From assembly GCA_964419225.1 (NCBI GenBank), contig CAYQPF010000016.1, positions 1-56,092 of the forward strand: a DNA stretch of 56,092 bases, written 5' to 3'. Each line of letters opens with the position of its first letter. Position 1 is the first letter of the stretch. This stretch comes from CAYQPF01 sp964419225. GTDB taxonomy: Bacteria > Cloacimonadota > Cloacimonadia > Cloacimonadales > CAYQPF01. The translations under genes were made by a program, and so were the position numbers. The notes beneath the pieces were generated by a model. That model made no database searches and was not told where the DNA came from. It saw only the letters and a list, made by a program, of their open reading frames with translations. Shown here in pieces: positions 18,011 to 26,827 of this stretch.

Positions 18011-21000
18011 TTATCTTTTTGCTTTTATATAATAGAATTTATAAGGAGAATCCTGTGCAAGCTCAATACTGTTCAGAACAGTATTTGTGAATAAAGTAAA
18101 ACCGGAACCAGGAGTATCAGATGTATAGACATCATAACTTACAGCATTGGGCACAATATCCCAGCATAGCGTCAGGATACCGGCATTCTGGAGAATTCTA
18201 ACATTGGCAGGAATCGACAGAGAGACATCTGATGTGCCGTTCAGGAGGTAAAGTGCATCAGGATAAGAACCGAAAACACCCCCTGCTGTTGCTGTAAGAA
18301 CACTTCCCACCACAAATACAGAATCCAGTGATTCATCGTAGATCCTGAAAGAAATATTCTCCGTTGAACTTGCCATATTGATCAATAAAATACCATAAGT
18401 TTGTCCGTTATATACCTGGGCATGTGTCAAACCACGACATTCCTCGTCACTAAAAGCTCCCAACAGATCTCCAGACTGACATGCCTGTGCGTCAATCGTC
18501 ATTAACCCATATACTGTTGCACTGTTATTAGGATAGATTACAGGTTGCCAGGTTGGATAATATAACCGCTCAGACCGAATCAGTACAACATCATTGACAT
18601 CATTAACCCCGTCGGATATCCGGAAATAGATATTTTCCTGTCCACACCAATTGTTCAAAGCTCTGAAAACTACTCTGTCATTATATATTGTATAAGAAAG
18701 ATTAACATTATTCGATATGCTCAAAATCAAAGGAGCGTTTTCAGGATCAGAACAATAACTCAAATAATTGATCACCAAAGAGTCTGTTCTGGTAAAGCTG
18801 AGAGAATCCGCCGGAATATTAAAGATCGGAGGTAAATTCCCGGAATCTATTCCACAACCTGTTATATTAACGCTGACAGTCAAATTGTTGTTATCATTCG
18901 TATTCAGGATCAGATCCCCCGAAAAACATCCCAGAACCTGAGGATTAAAAGAAAGCCTGTAATTCTTTGTTTGCCCGGTTGGAATATTAAAACTTAATAT
19001 ATTTTTAAAACTTTCCTTTTGCTTTGTACTGCTAATTGTCTCAGCTACTGGAAAAACAGCAGGAGTATTGAGATATCCAATCAAACTTGCACTTCCGGTA
19101 TTTGTGATGGAAAAACTCTGAGTTGCCATCTGATTCAGCACAATATCCCCAAAAGCAATACTTGTTGGTAAACCACTTACAACAGGGTTGGTAGTAGCAG
19201 CTTGAAAGGACACTTGGATATTGGGTTTGTGAGTATCAACTGCACCTGTCCCCGTGGGTGGTGTTGAAGTAGCACTATACCAGAATTGATGCTGACTACC
19301 CCCTGTATAATAATAGTACAGAGGATATGTCCCTGTCGCACTGGCTGATCCTCGGTTAGCTTCCACCAGCACAATAAGATTGTTCCCGGTATAGGTAAAA
19401 GGTGTGATATTAAAAGATTTCCAGCCGGTTGATCTGAAAGAAAGTGTATCATTAAAAACCAGTGTAGCTCCGTTGATCTGTTCACTCCAGGTAGAAGCTG
19501 TCAGTGCCGTGGCAGTTGTCGTTTTAAGATAAACCTTAACAGGGCTGACCAGCGTTTTTGCTGTCTGCACCTGCCAGGCAAGCTTAGAAATAACTCCGGC
19601 TTGAGTCAATTCTGCAGCCGTATAGATCGTAGCACTTCTTTCATAATTATATCTCATTCCAACTGGTAATCTCTGTGCTGTTGTCCCGGTTCCAATTGTA
19701 ACTGTAGTGCCTGAAGGAATAGCCGGTGTACCGTTAACTGCTGTCGAAGGATCAGATTCACCTGATGCAAAAACCGTTTTCAAATAATAGGAATAAATCG
19801 TGTTATTCAAAAGTCCTGAATCAATAAAACTGGTCGTCGTTATAGGAGAACTGTTGACTAACTGCCCATTTCTATAAATATTATAACCCTGAATACCGGA
19901 CAGATTAGGAGCTGTCCAACTGAGAGTCAGAAAATGATTATTCGGAGTAATCGTCAGGTTTGTCGGAGGTAAAATATTGATCCTGCAGGAAGGGAAAACA
20001 ATGTCATCCAGCCAGGCACAATCACTGCCGGCAAGATCAGAACTGTCTTTACTGTAAGTCCATTTCAAAGTATGCATACCTGTGGTTATACTATAAGTCT
20101 GCTGAGACCAGGTATCCGTGGTACCTGACCAACCCGGTGAATACTGGAGTACATCATCAATATAAAATTTAAGATAATCATAACCAGATTCAGATGAAAC
20201 CAGTTTATAGAATTTTACAGTCCCGGCCGTAGTTACATATAAGTTCAAACTTAGGCTGGCACTCTGACTGTCTAATAAAGTTGGAGATTTGACACAATAA
20301 ACTCCGGAATATGCTCCCGAATTTGTCACTGCCCAATTTCCATTCCCCGATAAAATCCAAGGATAGGACGAAAGGTTTCCAGCTTCAAAATCTTCTATCA
20401 TCAGCCCGACAGAACTGTTAAAAGCCTGGGATAACTGATAAGCTCCATATGTTGTCGCAAAAGTGAAAGTAACACTCTGACCAATTGTAAAATTTGCAGG
20501 CACTGTTATTTGGAACTGAGCATTCTGACTTGTTCCAACACTCAAAGCCGAACCGGTAAAAGTGGTCTGCACTAATTGTATGGAAGGATTACTGCAGCTT
20601 ATCTGCGTCGTGAAACCTGCACAGGAGGTATGCCCCTGATTAGTGACCGGAATAAGCAGGGTAACTGTTTCATTAGGATCAAGCCTGCCATTATTGTTGC
20701 CACCAGCATCATTGATCACCATACTACCATATGTCAAAACAGGTGCATTAGCCGTAAAACCAAGTGTCGTACTCCAGGTATCTGTACCATTTGTACTGCT
20801 GAAATTCAAGTCAACTACATGCTGATCCGGGATATTGTTAGCCAACGTCAATGCAAAAGCATTGTTCGCTGCAAAACTACCGCCAATCGCTACGGAACTG
20901 ACATAATTGCTGTTGTCAGTCAAACTGATATACAGATCTGAAGAAGTTAACGTAGTATTGACATTACTGGCCACAACGGTACCTATATTGTTATAGGTTA

Positions 21001-23146
21001 AGGAAAGACTGATATTCTCTCCCATCTCAGGAATATTATTATTGGTATCTGTTGTTATCAAATTACTGTGTGTTAGATATGGCCCGGAATTGACTATTAC
21101 AGGAATAGTACGGGTCAAAGGAATCCTGTCGGCTTTGGTCACAACCAAAGTTACATCCCCGGCACTGCTAAAAGCAGTTGTAGATAAAACAAGATTGCCG
21201 GTTGCGTCTGTTAGTCCGACACCATAGATTACATTATTTTTGGAAATACATACATATGAATAAGGATCTGCCGTAATCTGTACCGATGTGGCTCCTATCA
21301 GAATTTGAGCAGGACTACTTACATTATTAACTGAAGGAACCCGATAATATGGTATCAACGATGGATCACCCATCAGAGAATAAATCTCCCAGTAATAACT
21401 TTGTTGGGTGGAAGAAGTTTGCGATACTGCCAGATTCCCACAGGTAATCATTGAACCTGCGGTATTGAACCAGGCATTAAAAGCTTCACTATGCTCATGG
21501 AATAAGCCATCATAAACACCAACTTTGGCTGGATCAAGGGCTACTGCAGTACCATTTGAAGATAAAGCTTCGGAACCAATTCCCCACCAATAGTCCTCAT
21601 CCCATAACGAATTGTTGGTCGCACCTATATAAGCAACCGCACCTTTATTCGCAGCCCTCAACCAGGATTCTCCCAAACAGACAGAGGTCTGAAAATGATT
21701 GGTTAAACAGCAGTTTCCTATTACCAAACCATATTTATTTGTATTCGCTAATGAACTGACATCATTCACAGTAAAAGTCGGGTCTGCCCACGATGTTTCA
21801 CTTCCATGTGCCGTATAATTGATAAAACCCATACCCTGACTTGCCAAAGCTATGATTGCAGCATCACTGCTACCGGATGTAGGATATAAATAAGTATGAG
21901 AATTAATGCTATGTGCTGTGTTATAATAGTTCTGTGTAGCATAGTTGATCTGTCCGTTACCATGCGTAGGGCCATATGTGGCATCAACTCCAGCTATAAG
22001 AACACTTTCTCCCAGATATGCCGGATTCGGCATCGTATATTGTTCATACATTAATGTCTTATCTATCTGGGGTTGTAATTCTGAGGTGTTTGTAGCCGAA
22101 AAACGCCCATAATACATCTCCGGCAGATAATCTGTCCCAGATAACCGGACATAATTCAGATCTGTCACATGAGCAGTGTTAGTTGTTCCAGTCCAAGCTG
22201 GTATCTGTCCTGTATCCCCCACTAGTAATAAATATGTAGGTGCAGGATTTTGCGTTGTTCCTGCATTGTATAAGCTCTGCAAATAACTCTTGATGGAGGT
22301 CGTAGTAGTCCCTACAGCTGCATCATTTGTATATTTCTCAATGATCTGAATGCCCTGCTTGATCTTCCATTGGATGAAGGGCTGAAGCTGTGCCTGAAAC
22401 ATGGGATCTGAAATAATAACCATCTTCTGTGGGTATCTTGTGAAATTCACTGAGGGTGAACGATAATTGATCACAAATTTCTGCATCACCAGATCAAAAG
22501 AAGGAGAATAGGAATTATCTCTTAGTTCCCTGGTGGCAGACAAATCAGCATTTTTAAAATTAAGAGTGATCTGAAAATCCTTCACTATATTGATCTTATT
22601 CAACCCGGGATTATAACTTACAGGCTCAAAATCAACAGCAACCAGCCTGACACCCCGCATGATCCCGAGTTCCACTATCTTTACTTCAGAATACGATTGG
22701 TAGGTATTTTGGGTATAATAGGCCTGATTCTGGATCCACGCTACTGAAACAGGATCAATATTCTTGGTCAATGGAGGCTGTACAGGAATTACTCTTGCCG
22801 TTTCTTTTAGTTTTAAAAAATCTATCTCCTGAGTCTTTCTGCTTATAACTTTCACTTCGACTTCAGCTTCCAGAGGGACTGCTATGATCTTACGTAAAAA
22901 AGGCAGGTTTGCCTCCCCAATCCGCGAGGTTGGTGTATAGTGCTCAATACTTAAGGAAATCCAGGAATTCCCTCCCTTATCGATTACCTGATAATCAAGC
23001 TCGCTGATCTGATAACTCAGACTTAATGAGGTTTCACGCATATCAGTTATTTTGAAGTATTCAGAATTAGCATTCTGTATCGGAATATTTTTTGCATAAA
23101 GAGATACTATTAACCCCAAAAAAACAAATAATATAATTCTTTTCAT
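18011..23146 (-). CDS. Gingipain-like C25 cysteine peptidase with long multidomain tail
   Basis: The protein has 1711 residues with signal peptide 1-18 (LGLIVSLYA) and a propeptide-like region to about 235. The C25 peptidase spans about 240-610 and includes His447 (NYTAHGSETSW) and Cys479 (VIGNCCLTN), the expected catalytic pair. Downstream are C25-associated Ig-like domains, repeated CARDB-like stretches (NGRLDPNETVTLLIPV), a jelly-roll segment near 950-1040 with ESGYDYLKFYID, a Fn3 domain (PPTNLTITPNNH) and further beta-rich modules. The protein ends YKFYYIKAKR in a Fn3-like fold and has no NYPNPFNP sorting domain, unlike its operon partner. It would be a major extracellular endopeptidase feeding peptides to the M14 enzyme (inference). 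The ATG has AGGAGAAAG upstream. Confidence 0.93.
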   Translation of the reverse strand: MKRIILFVFLGLIVSLYAKNIPIQNANSEYFKITDMRETSLSLSYQISELDYQVIDKGGNSWISLSIEHYTPTSRIGEANLPFLRKIIAVPLEAEVEVKVISRKTQEIDFLKLKETARVIPVQPPLTKNIDPVSVAWIQNQAYYTQNTYQSYSEVKIVELGIMRGVRLVAVDFEPVSYNPGLNKINIVKDFQITLNFKNADLSATRELRDNSYSPSFDLVMQKFVINYRSPSVNFTRYPQKMVIISDPMFQAQLQPFIQWKIKQGIQIIEKYTNDAAVGTTTTSIKSYLQSLYNAGTTQNPAPTYLLLVGDTGQIPAWTGTTNTAHVTDLNYVRLSGTDYLPEMYYGRFSATNTSELQPQIDKTLMYEQYTMPNPAYLGESVLIAGVDATYGPTHGNGQINYATQNYYNTAHSINSHTYLYPTSGSSDAAIIALASQGMGFINYTAHGSETSWADPTFTVNDVSSLANTNKYGLVIGNCCLTNHFQTSVCLGESWLRAANKGAVAYIGATNNSLWDEDYWWGIGSEALSSNGTAVALDPAKVGVYDGLFHEHSEAFNAWFNTAGSMITCGNLAVSQTSSTQQSYYWEIYSLMGDPSLIPYYRVPSVNNVSSPAQILIGATSVQITADPYSYVCISKNNVIYGVGLTDATGNLVLSTTAFSSAGDVTLVVTKADRIPLTRTIPVIVNSGPYLTHSNLITTDTNNNIPEMGENISLSLTYNNIGTVVASNVNTTLTSSDLYISLTDNSNYVSSVAIGGSFAANNAFALTLANNIPDQHVVDLNFSSTNGTDTWSTTLGFTANAPVLTYGSMVINDAGGNNNGRLDPNETVTLLIPVTNQGHTSCAGFTTQISCSNPSIQLVQTTFTGSALSVGTSQNAQFQITVPANFTIGQSVTFTFATTYGAYQLSQAFNSSVGLMIEDFEAGNLSSYPWILSGNGNWAVTNSGAYSGVYCVKSPTLLDSQSASLSLNLYVTTAGTVKFYKLVSSESGYDYLKFYIDDVLQYSPGWSGTTDTWSQQTYSITTGMHTLKWTYSKDSSDLAGSDCAWLDDIVFPSCRINILPPTNLTITPNNHFLTLSWTAPNLSGIQGYNIYRNGQLVNSSPITTTSFIDSGLLNNTIYSYYLKTVFASGESDPSTAVNGTPAIPSGTTVTIGTGTTAQRLPVGMRYNYERSATIYTAAELTQAGVISKLAWQVQTAKTLVSPVKVYLKTTTATALTASTWSEQINGATLVFNDTLSFRSTGWKSFNITPFTYTGNNLIVLVEANRGSASATGTYPLYYYYTGGSQHQFWYSATSTPPTGTGAVDTHKPNIQVSFQAATTNPVVSGLPTSIAFGDIVLNQMATQSFSITNTGSASLIGYLNTPAVFPVAETISSTKQKESFKNILSFNIPTGQTKNYRLSFNPQVLGCFSGDLILNTNDNNNLTVSVNITGCGIDSGNLPPIFNIPADSLSFTRTDSLVINYLSYCSDPENAPLILSISNNVNLSYTIYNDRVVFRALNNWCGQENIYFRISDGVNDVNDVVLIRSERLYYPTWQPVIYPNNSATVYGLMTIDAQACQSGDLLGAFSDEECRGLTHAQVYNGQTYGILLINMASSTENISFRIYDESLDSVFVVGSVLTATAGGVFGSYPDALYLLNGTSDVSLSIPANVRILQNAGILTLCWDIVPNAVSYDVYTSDTPGSGFTLFTNTVLNSIELAQDSPYKFYYIKAKR

Positions 23147-23223
23147 TTCTTTCTCCTGGATAAATATGGTGCAAATTACGAACCAATTTGCTAATTATCC
23201 CCATAATTTTTAACATTTAGCTC

Positions 23224-23252
23224 TACAAATAATATTTTCGTTATTTGTGCAA
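23224..23252 (-). promoter_or_regulatory. Possible promoter of the C25-M14 operon
   Basis: On the minus strand TTGCAC, a 17-base spacer and TTTGTA lie about 80 bases upstream of the ATG. The -10 is weak. Confidence 0.3.
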
Positions 23253-23428
23253 GCAGGAAAATTAATTCAAAAGAAAATAATGTGGGCTGTCTGATATGTC
23301 TAATTCTGCCTTAAAAATTATTATCTATTCTCAGCTCGGAAAATAATCGTTAAGTGACTTTGCAAAGGTTTTCTGTCTCATTTTTCAAAAAGATTTTAAT
23401 AATAAATGAAAATAATTATTTTTTTCTC

Positions 23429-23458
23429 TTGACAATCATTATAAAAAGAATAAATTAT
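23429..23458 (+). promoter_or_regulatory. Promoter of the pseudopilin-like operon
   Basis: TTGACA at 23429-23434 and AATTAT at 23453-23458 (18-base spacer, or AAATTA at 17) lie about 55 bases upstream of the first start. Confidence 0.6.
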
Positions 23459-23512
23459 GTTGCATAGAGTTATATAAGGGATTCTTATATGACTTATAGG
23501 GGGGATAAAGTT

Positions 23513-24025
23513 ATGAGTACTGGGCAGAGTATGTTAGTAATATTGGCTATAGCTTTATTCACCACGGTTATGGTTAACCTTCATCGATATGGAATTAACA
23601 GCACTTTGGACATGGCTAAAAATGTAGATTACAGTAATATGAATTCCTTGGCACAATATTATAAAGATATTGCCTGGGCCAGAGATTACGATGAATCTAC
23701 CATTGGTGGTCCTTATAATTTAGATGGCACTTACAAAAGTTTTCCTTCCATTTTTTCAACTACTCTTGGAAGGGACTCAGGTGAAACTCTCAATAATATT
23801 ACTACATTTGATGATATTGATGATTTTAATGGTTATTCTGCACAAGTAACTTATGCCGGAACAACCTTCCAGGTCGATGCTACTGTAACCTACTGCGGTT
23901 CTGATGGAACGATCAGCGGGTCTAAAACCAGATTTAAAATGGTTAAAATAGTAGTCACCAAACCGAATTCTCCTGTAATAATCACGTTACAGGAAATCTT
24001 TACTTACTTGCCTTTCTCGACATAA
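23513..24025 (+). CDS. Pseudopilin-like protein with an N-terminal membrane helix
   Basis: I chose the ATG at 23513 (MSTGQSMLVILAIALFTT) because AGGGGGGAT sits seven bases upstream; the frame also has an ATG at 23489 with AAGGGA. The protein has 170 residues. A hydrophobic helix occupies about residues 5-24, directly at the N terminus and with no cleavage site, followed by a small polar domain rich in Thr, Asp and Tyr. This is the layout of type IV pilin-like and pseudopilin subunits, although the classic Gly-Phe-Thr-Leu-Ile-Glu cleavage motif is absent. It is the first of five same-strand genes; the next starts 10 bases later. Membership of a pilus or secretion machine is inference. Confidence 0.65.
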   Translation: MSTGQSMLVILAIALFTTVMVNLHRYGINSTLDMAKNVDYSNMNSLAQYYKDIAWARDYDESTIGGPYNLDGTYKSFPSIFSTTLGRDSGETLNNITTFDDIDDFNGYSAQVTYAGTTFQVDATVTYCGSDGTISGSKTRFKMVKIVVTKPNSPVIITLQEIFTYLPFST

Positions 24026-24035
24026 TGAGGTAATT

Positions 24036-24620
24036 ATGGCGGCCATATTTGATATAATCGGTGCTTTTATTATTATTGCAGTACTGGCATTTTTAGTGTT
24101 AAATGCCCAACTGACAGTACAAAAGTATAATTATTCTGCGATCTACGATTCGCAGGATATATCATATTCTAATTTGTATAGAATAGCTTTAAGAAATGAT
24201 ATTTCTCAGGCTGGTTCAAATACTGTCCAGAAAGACAGGGTAATTTATGTTGCCTCAAGAGATACTCTTGCTTACTATACAAATGGTGACTCAACCCGGG
24301 TAAAATACTATTTAAAAAATTTTACCACCAGCCCTTATAAGAATCCAAACATAAAAGATTTAATCAAGGAGACAAACGGAACCGCTACATCCACAAAGTT
24401 TGCAGGTGTATCAGTTCTTAGATTTTATTATTATGATAAAAACGGTGTCTCTACAACCAATACTGCAGATATCACCTTTGTCGGATTTACCATGCAGGTG
24501 GAAAGTCTCGATTCTGTTACCCAAGACAGAAGTGGTGTTAATCAGTATCAAAAAGTATTTATTGAAGAAAGAGTTCTTTTGAAGAATCTTATGCCCCAAC
24601 TAACCCAAAGAGAATTTTAG
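24036..24620 (+). CDS. Pseudopilin-like protein, second gene of operon
   Basis: The protein has 194 residues. The ATG follows ATGAGG, 10 bases after the previous stop. An N-terminal hydrophobic helix (IIGAFIIIAVLAFLVLNAQL, residues about 7-26) leads into a coil-forming stretch and a globular part with SDISYSNLYR-like and SRDTLAYY segments. There is no signal-peptide cleavage site. The layout, helix first and small beta-rich domain after, resembles minor pseudopilins. No specific family was recognised. It would assemble in the membrane with its neighbours. Confidence 0.6.
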   Translation: MAAIFDIIGAFIIIAVLAFLVLNAQLTVQKYNYSAIYDSQDISYSNLYRIALRNDISQAGSNTVQKDRVIYVASRDTLAYYTNGDSTRVKYYLKNFTTSPYKNPNIKDLIKETNGTATSTKFAGVSVLRFYYYDKNGVSTTNTADITFVGFTMQVESLDSVTQDRSGVNQYQKVFIEERVLLKNLMPQLTQREF

Positions 24621-24629
24621 GAGTATATC

Positions 24630-26288
24630 ATGGGAAAGTATGCACTCTACATTATCATCAGCCTGATCCTGGCTATCAGCTATGCCTCCATTTCAATTAG
24701 CAGATCTCAGGTCACTGCTCTGAACAGCAGTGCCGAACTGAATGGAGTTACTGAAGCCAGAGACGCTGCAAACTCGTATATGAAAGTGGCACTATACACT
24801 CTCAGGACTGAGTCCTGGAGTACTATGCCCACAGACGGCAGAACCTACAACTACACTGTCAGCCGTATGGGTAAAACCATTGGCTCAGTTCAGGTAAAAG
24901 CAAAAAAAATGCCTGAAAGAGGCATGTTTGCTATTACCAGTAAAGCTCAGGTAACCAATCGAGGTTCTAAAAACCAAACCCTGTCCTACACAACAACGGT
25001 CGTCGAAAGAGAAGTTTCTTTCGCCAAATATGCTCTGTTTACTAACAGTATGAATGCCAACAACACCAACGCAACTGGTTGGGGACATAACAGTCTCGGT
25101 TGGGGCAGCGGTACTTCCAGTGACAGAGTCAATTTCGCAGGAAATCAAAGAATAAATGGAGATGTTCATGTAAATAATACCCTGAATATTGCCAATATCA
25201 ACGGGGCAGAACCCCAGTTCTACGGTAATGTCACTGCTAAAAATGTCAGTTACATTGATCAGGCCAACAGAGCCTTAAATATTGCCAATTTCACAGGCTT
25301 CCATGGTACTTCCAATTTGAACTACCGTGGTTCAGAAGATCCAACTTCCTTCTTCCTGGAATCAGGATTACCTCTTTATACTGCTTTCCAATCAACAACT
25401 GAGAGCAATTTGAACAGCACTTTTGCGGAATTCCCTGGATTTAGAACCCTCTGGAATGCCAATGCTAAAACAAACGATGTCAATTTCCAGGATTGGGTTA
25501 CTAAATTCGATGAAATGCGGTACAGCTATTACAACGCCTACAGCACCAGATATGTTACAGTCGTCGGAAGTAATCTCGTCGTTTCTCCTGTACCCGAAGG
25601 CTTCCCTGGCTATGATCAGATCAAACGCATCATACCTGTGGCAGATGTAAATAGTGCCGGTGGTATCTTCTACTGTAAAGGCGATATCCATCTCAAAGGA
25701 AATCTTGATGGTAAACTTACTATCGCTTCTGAAGGAAAAGTCTATATCGACGGTGACGTAACTTACGCCGGCTATAACGCTGCTGCTGCTGATCCCCTTG
25801 CCAATTGCGACGATATGCTGGGTATCATGAGTAAACAAGGTGTGGAAGTTTCCACTGATTACAAATATTTTGCAGCAGGGACAACTCCTACCACCAGAAA
25901 CAGCGGTTGGGGCTGGAATGACTGGACAATTGAATCTAAAGGGGTCTATAATCCCAGTAATGTTAAATTAATGGCCAGCTTATATACCCAAACCGGACTC
26001 ACAACTCAAAACATCAACAACGCAGATTGGCTGGGTGATCGTGGTAATCTGGATCTATACGGCGGACTAACCTGCTCCGACTACGGTGCCAGAGGTATGA
26101 CCCGCACCTCCACCTCAGGCTGGAGCGGACAAACTTCCACCAACCAATATGGTTATGCCACCAATTATAATTACGACAAGAGATTCAAACAAACTATCCC
26201 TCCCGGATTACCTTTCATCAAAATTACTGATGATACAGGTAATGTTAGAACTAAAAAAGAGATAGTTTCCTGGAAGGAAAGACTATAA
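24630..26288 (+). CDS. Large pilin-associated protein, PilX/DUF4900-like
   Basis: The protein has 552 residues. The ATG has AGGAG nine bases upstream. An N-terminal helix (YALYIIISLILAISYASIS, about 4-22) is followed by a helical stalk with NGVTEARDAANSYMKVALYTLR, as in PilX-like minor pilins. The body from about 140 is Asn/Gly/Thr-rich and beta-rich (NQRINGDVHVNNTLNI, GGIFYCKGDIHLKGNLDG, GKVYIDGDVTYAGY). This recalls the polymer-like beta domain of DUF4900 proteins; the family assignment is tentative. It could be the tip or scaffold component of the same apparatus as the two small proteins before it. The gene ends 10 bases before a strong terminator hairpin. Confidence 0.65.
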   Translation: MGKYALYIIISLILAISYASISISRSQVTALNSSAELNGVTEARDAANSYMKVALYTLRTESWSTMPTDGRTYNYTVSRMGKTIGSVQVKAKKMPERGMFAITSKAQVTNRGSKNQTLSYTTTVVEREVSFAKYALFTNSMNANNTNATGWGHNSLGWGSGTSSDRVNFAGNQRINGDVHVNNTLNIANINGAEPQFYGNVTAKNVSYIDQANRALNIANFTGFHGTSNLNYRGSEDPTSFFLESGLPLYTAFQSTTESNLNSTFAEFPGFRTLWNANAKTNDVNFQDWVTKFDEMRYSYYNAYSTRYVTVVGSNLVVSPVPEGFPGYDQIKRIIPVADVNSAGGIFYCKGDIHLKGNLDGKLTIASEGKVYIDGDVTYAGYNAAAADPLANCDDMLGIMSKQGVEVSTDYKYFAAGTTPTTRNSGWGWNDWTIESKGVYNPSNVKLMASLYTQTGLTTQNINNADWLGDRGNLDLYGGLTCSDYGARGMTRTSTSGWSGQTSTNQYGYATNYNYDKRFKQTIPPGLPFIKITDDTGNVRTKKEIVSWKERL

Positions 26289-26298
26289 ACCAACTATT

Positions 26299-26328
26299 GC
26301 CTCCCTGCAAAGGGAGGCAACTTTTTTT
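26299..26328 (+). terminator. Intrinsic terminator inside the operon, directly before a ribosome binding site
   Basis: GCCTCCCT and AGGGAGGC form an 8-bp stem with loop GCAA, followed within two bases by CTTTTTTT. The next gene's site AGAGGAA begins at once and its ATG is 12 bases on. This is the strongest terminator in the window and would make the lipoprotein and UbiA genes depend on read-through. Confidence 0.8.
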
Positions 26329-26339
26329 AGAGGAACAAC

Positions 26340-26819
26340 ATGAAAAAATTATTATACATTTTTTTTGTTTTACTATTACTTTTATCCTGCACAAAAAAGA
26401 AACAGGATGTTTATAAACCTCTTCCCGATGAACCCAAAGGAAAAATCAAGGAAGTACTTTCTCGCATCACTCCCCGTGAATCAGAGTTGAAAGATGTACA
26501 CTATTCATCCTACGATGAAGCTATGGCCAAACACGAAACTCCCCCTCTGGGCAGAAAGGTTTATGATTACTACACAACAGGGAATTACCAAACCTATCTT
26601 ATGACTTCACCTACTCTTGAAGATTATGTCCCAATCTCTGCGAATACAAAACTCGTCGTATTGGATAAAAGAACTGTCCGAATTAATGAATATAATATTG
26701 AGTTGATTCAAACTAAGATAAATAACCAGGTCGGGTGGGTATGTAATGTCCCTCCGGATCAGTGGAAAGATTTAAAATCCAAAGCAAAACAAGTTAAAGC
26801 TACTGAAATTGCTTACTAA
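26340..26819 (+). CDS. Small lipoprotein of unknown function
   Basis: The protein has 159 residues with a clear lipoprotein signal (MKKLLYIFFVLLLLLSC), lipobox LLSC and mature Cys17, followed by Lys-rich TKKKQD. The mature part is a soluble domain with PLPDEPKGKIKEVLSRITP near the start and a C-terminal SH3-like stretch with VGWVCNVPPDQW. I do not recognise the family. It lies between a terminator and the UbiA gene, whose ATG is about 8 bases beyond its stop, so the pair is likely co-translated. Confidence 0.75.
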   Translation: MKKLLYIFFVLLLLLSCTKKKQDVYKPLPDEPKGKIKEVLSRITPRESELKDVHYSSYDEAMAKHETPPLGRKVYDYYTTGNYQTYLMTSPTLEDYVPISANTKLVVLDKRTVRINEYNIELIQTKINNQVGWVCNVPPDQWKDLKSKAKQVKATEIAY

Positions 26820-26827
26820 GGAGAATG

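Noticed and set aside
20576..20941. 121-codon plus-strand frame inside the C25 gene
   Set aside because: It is a shadow of the strongly supported minus-strand coding frame, without its own ribosome site.
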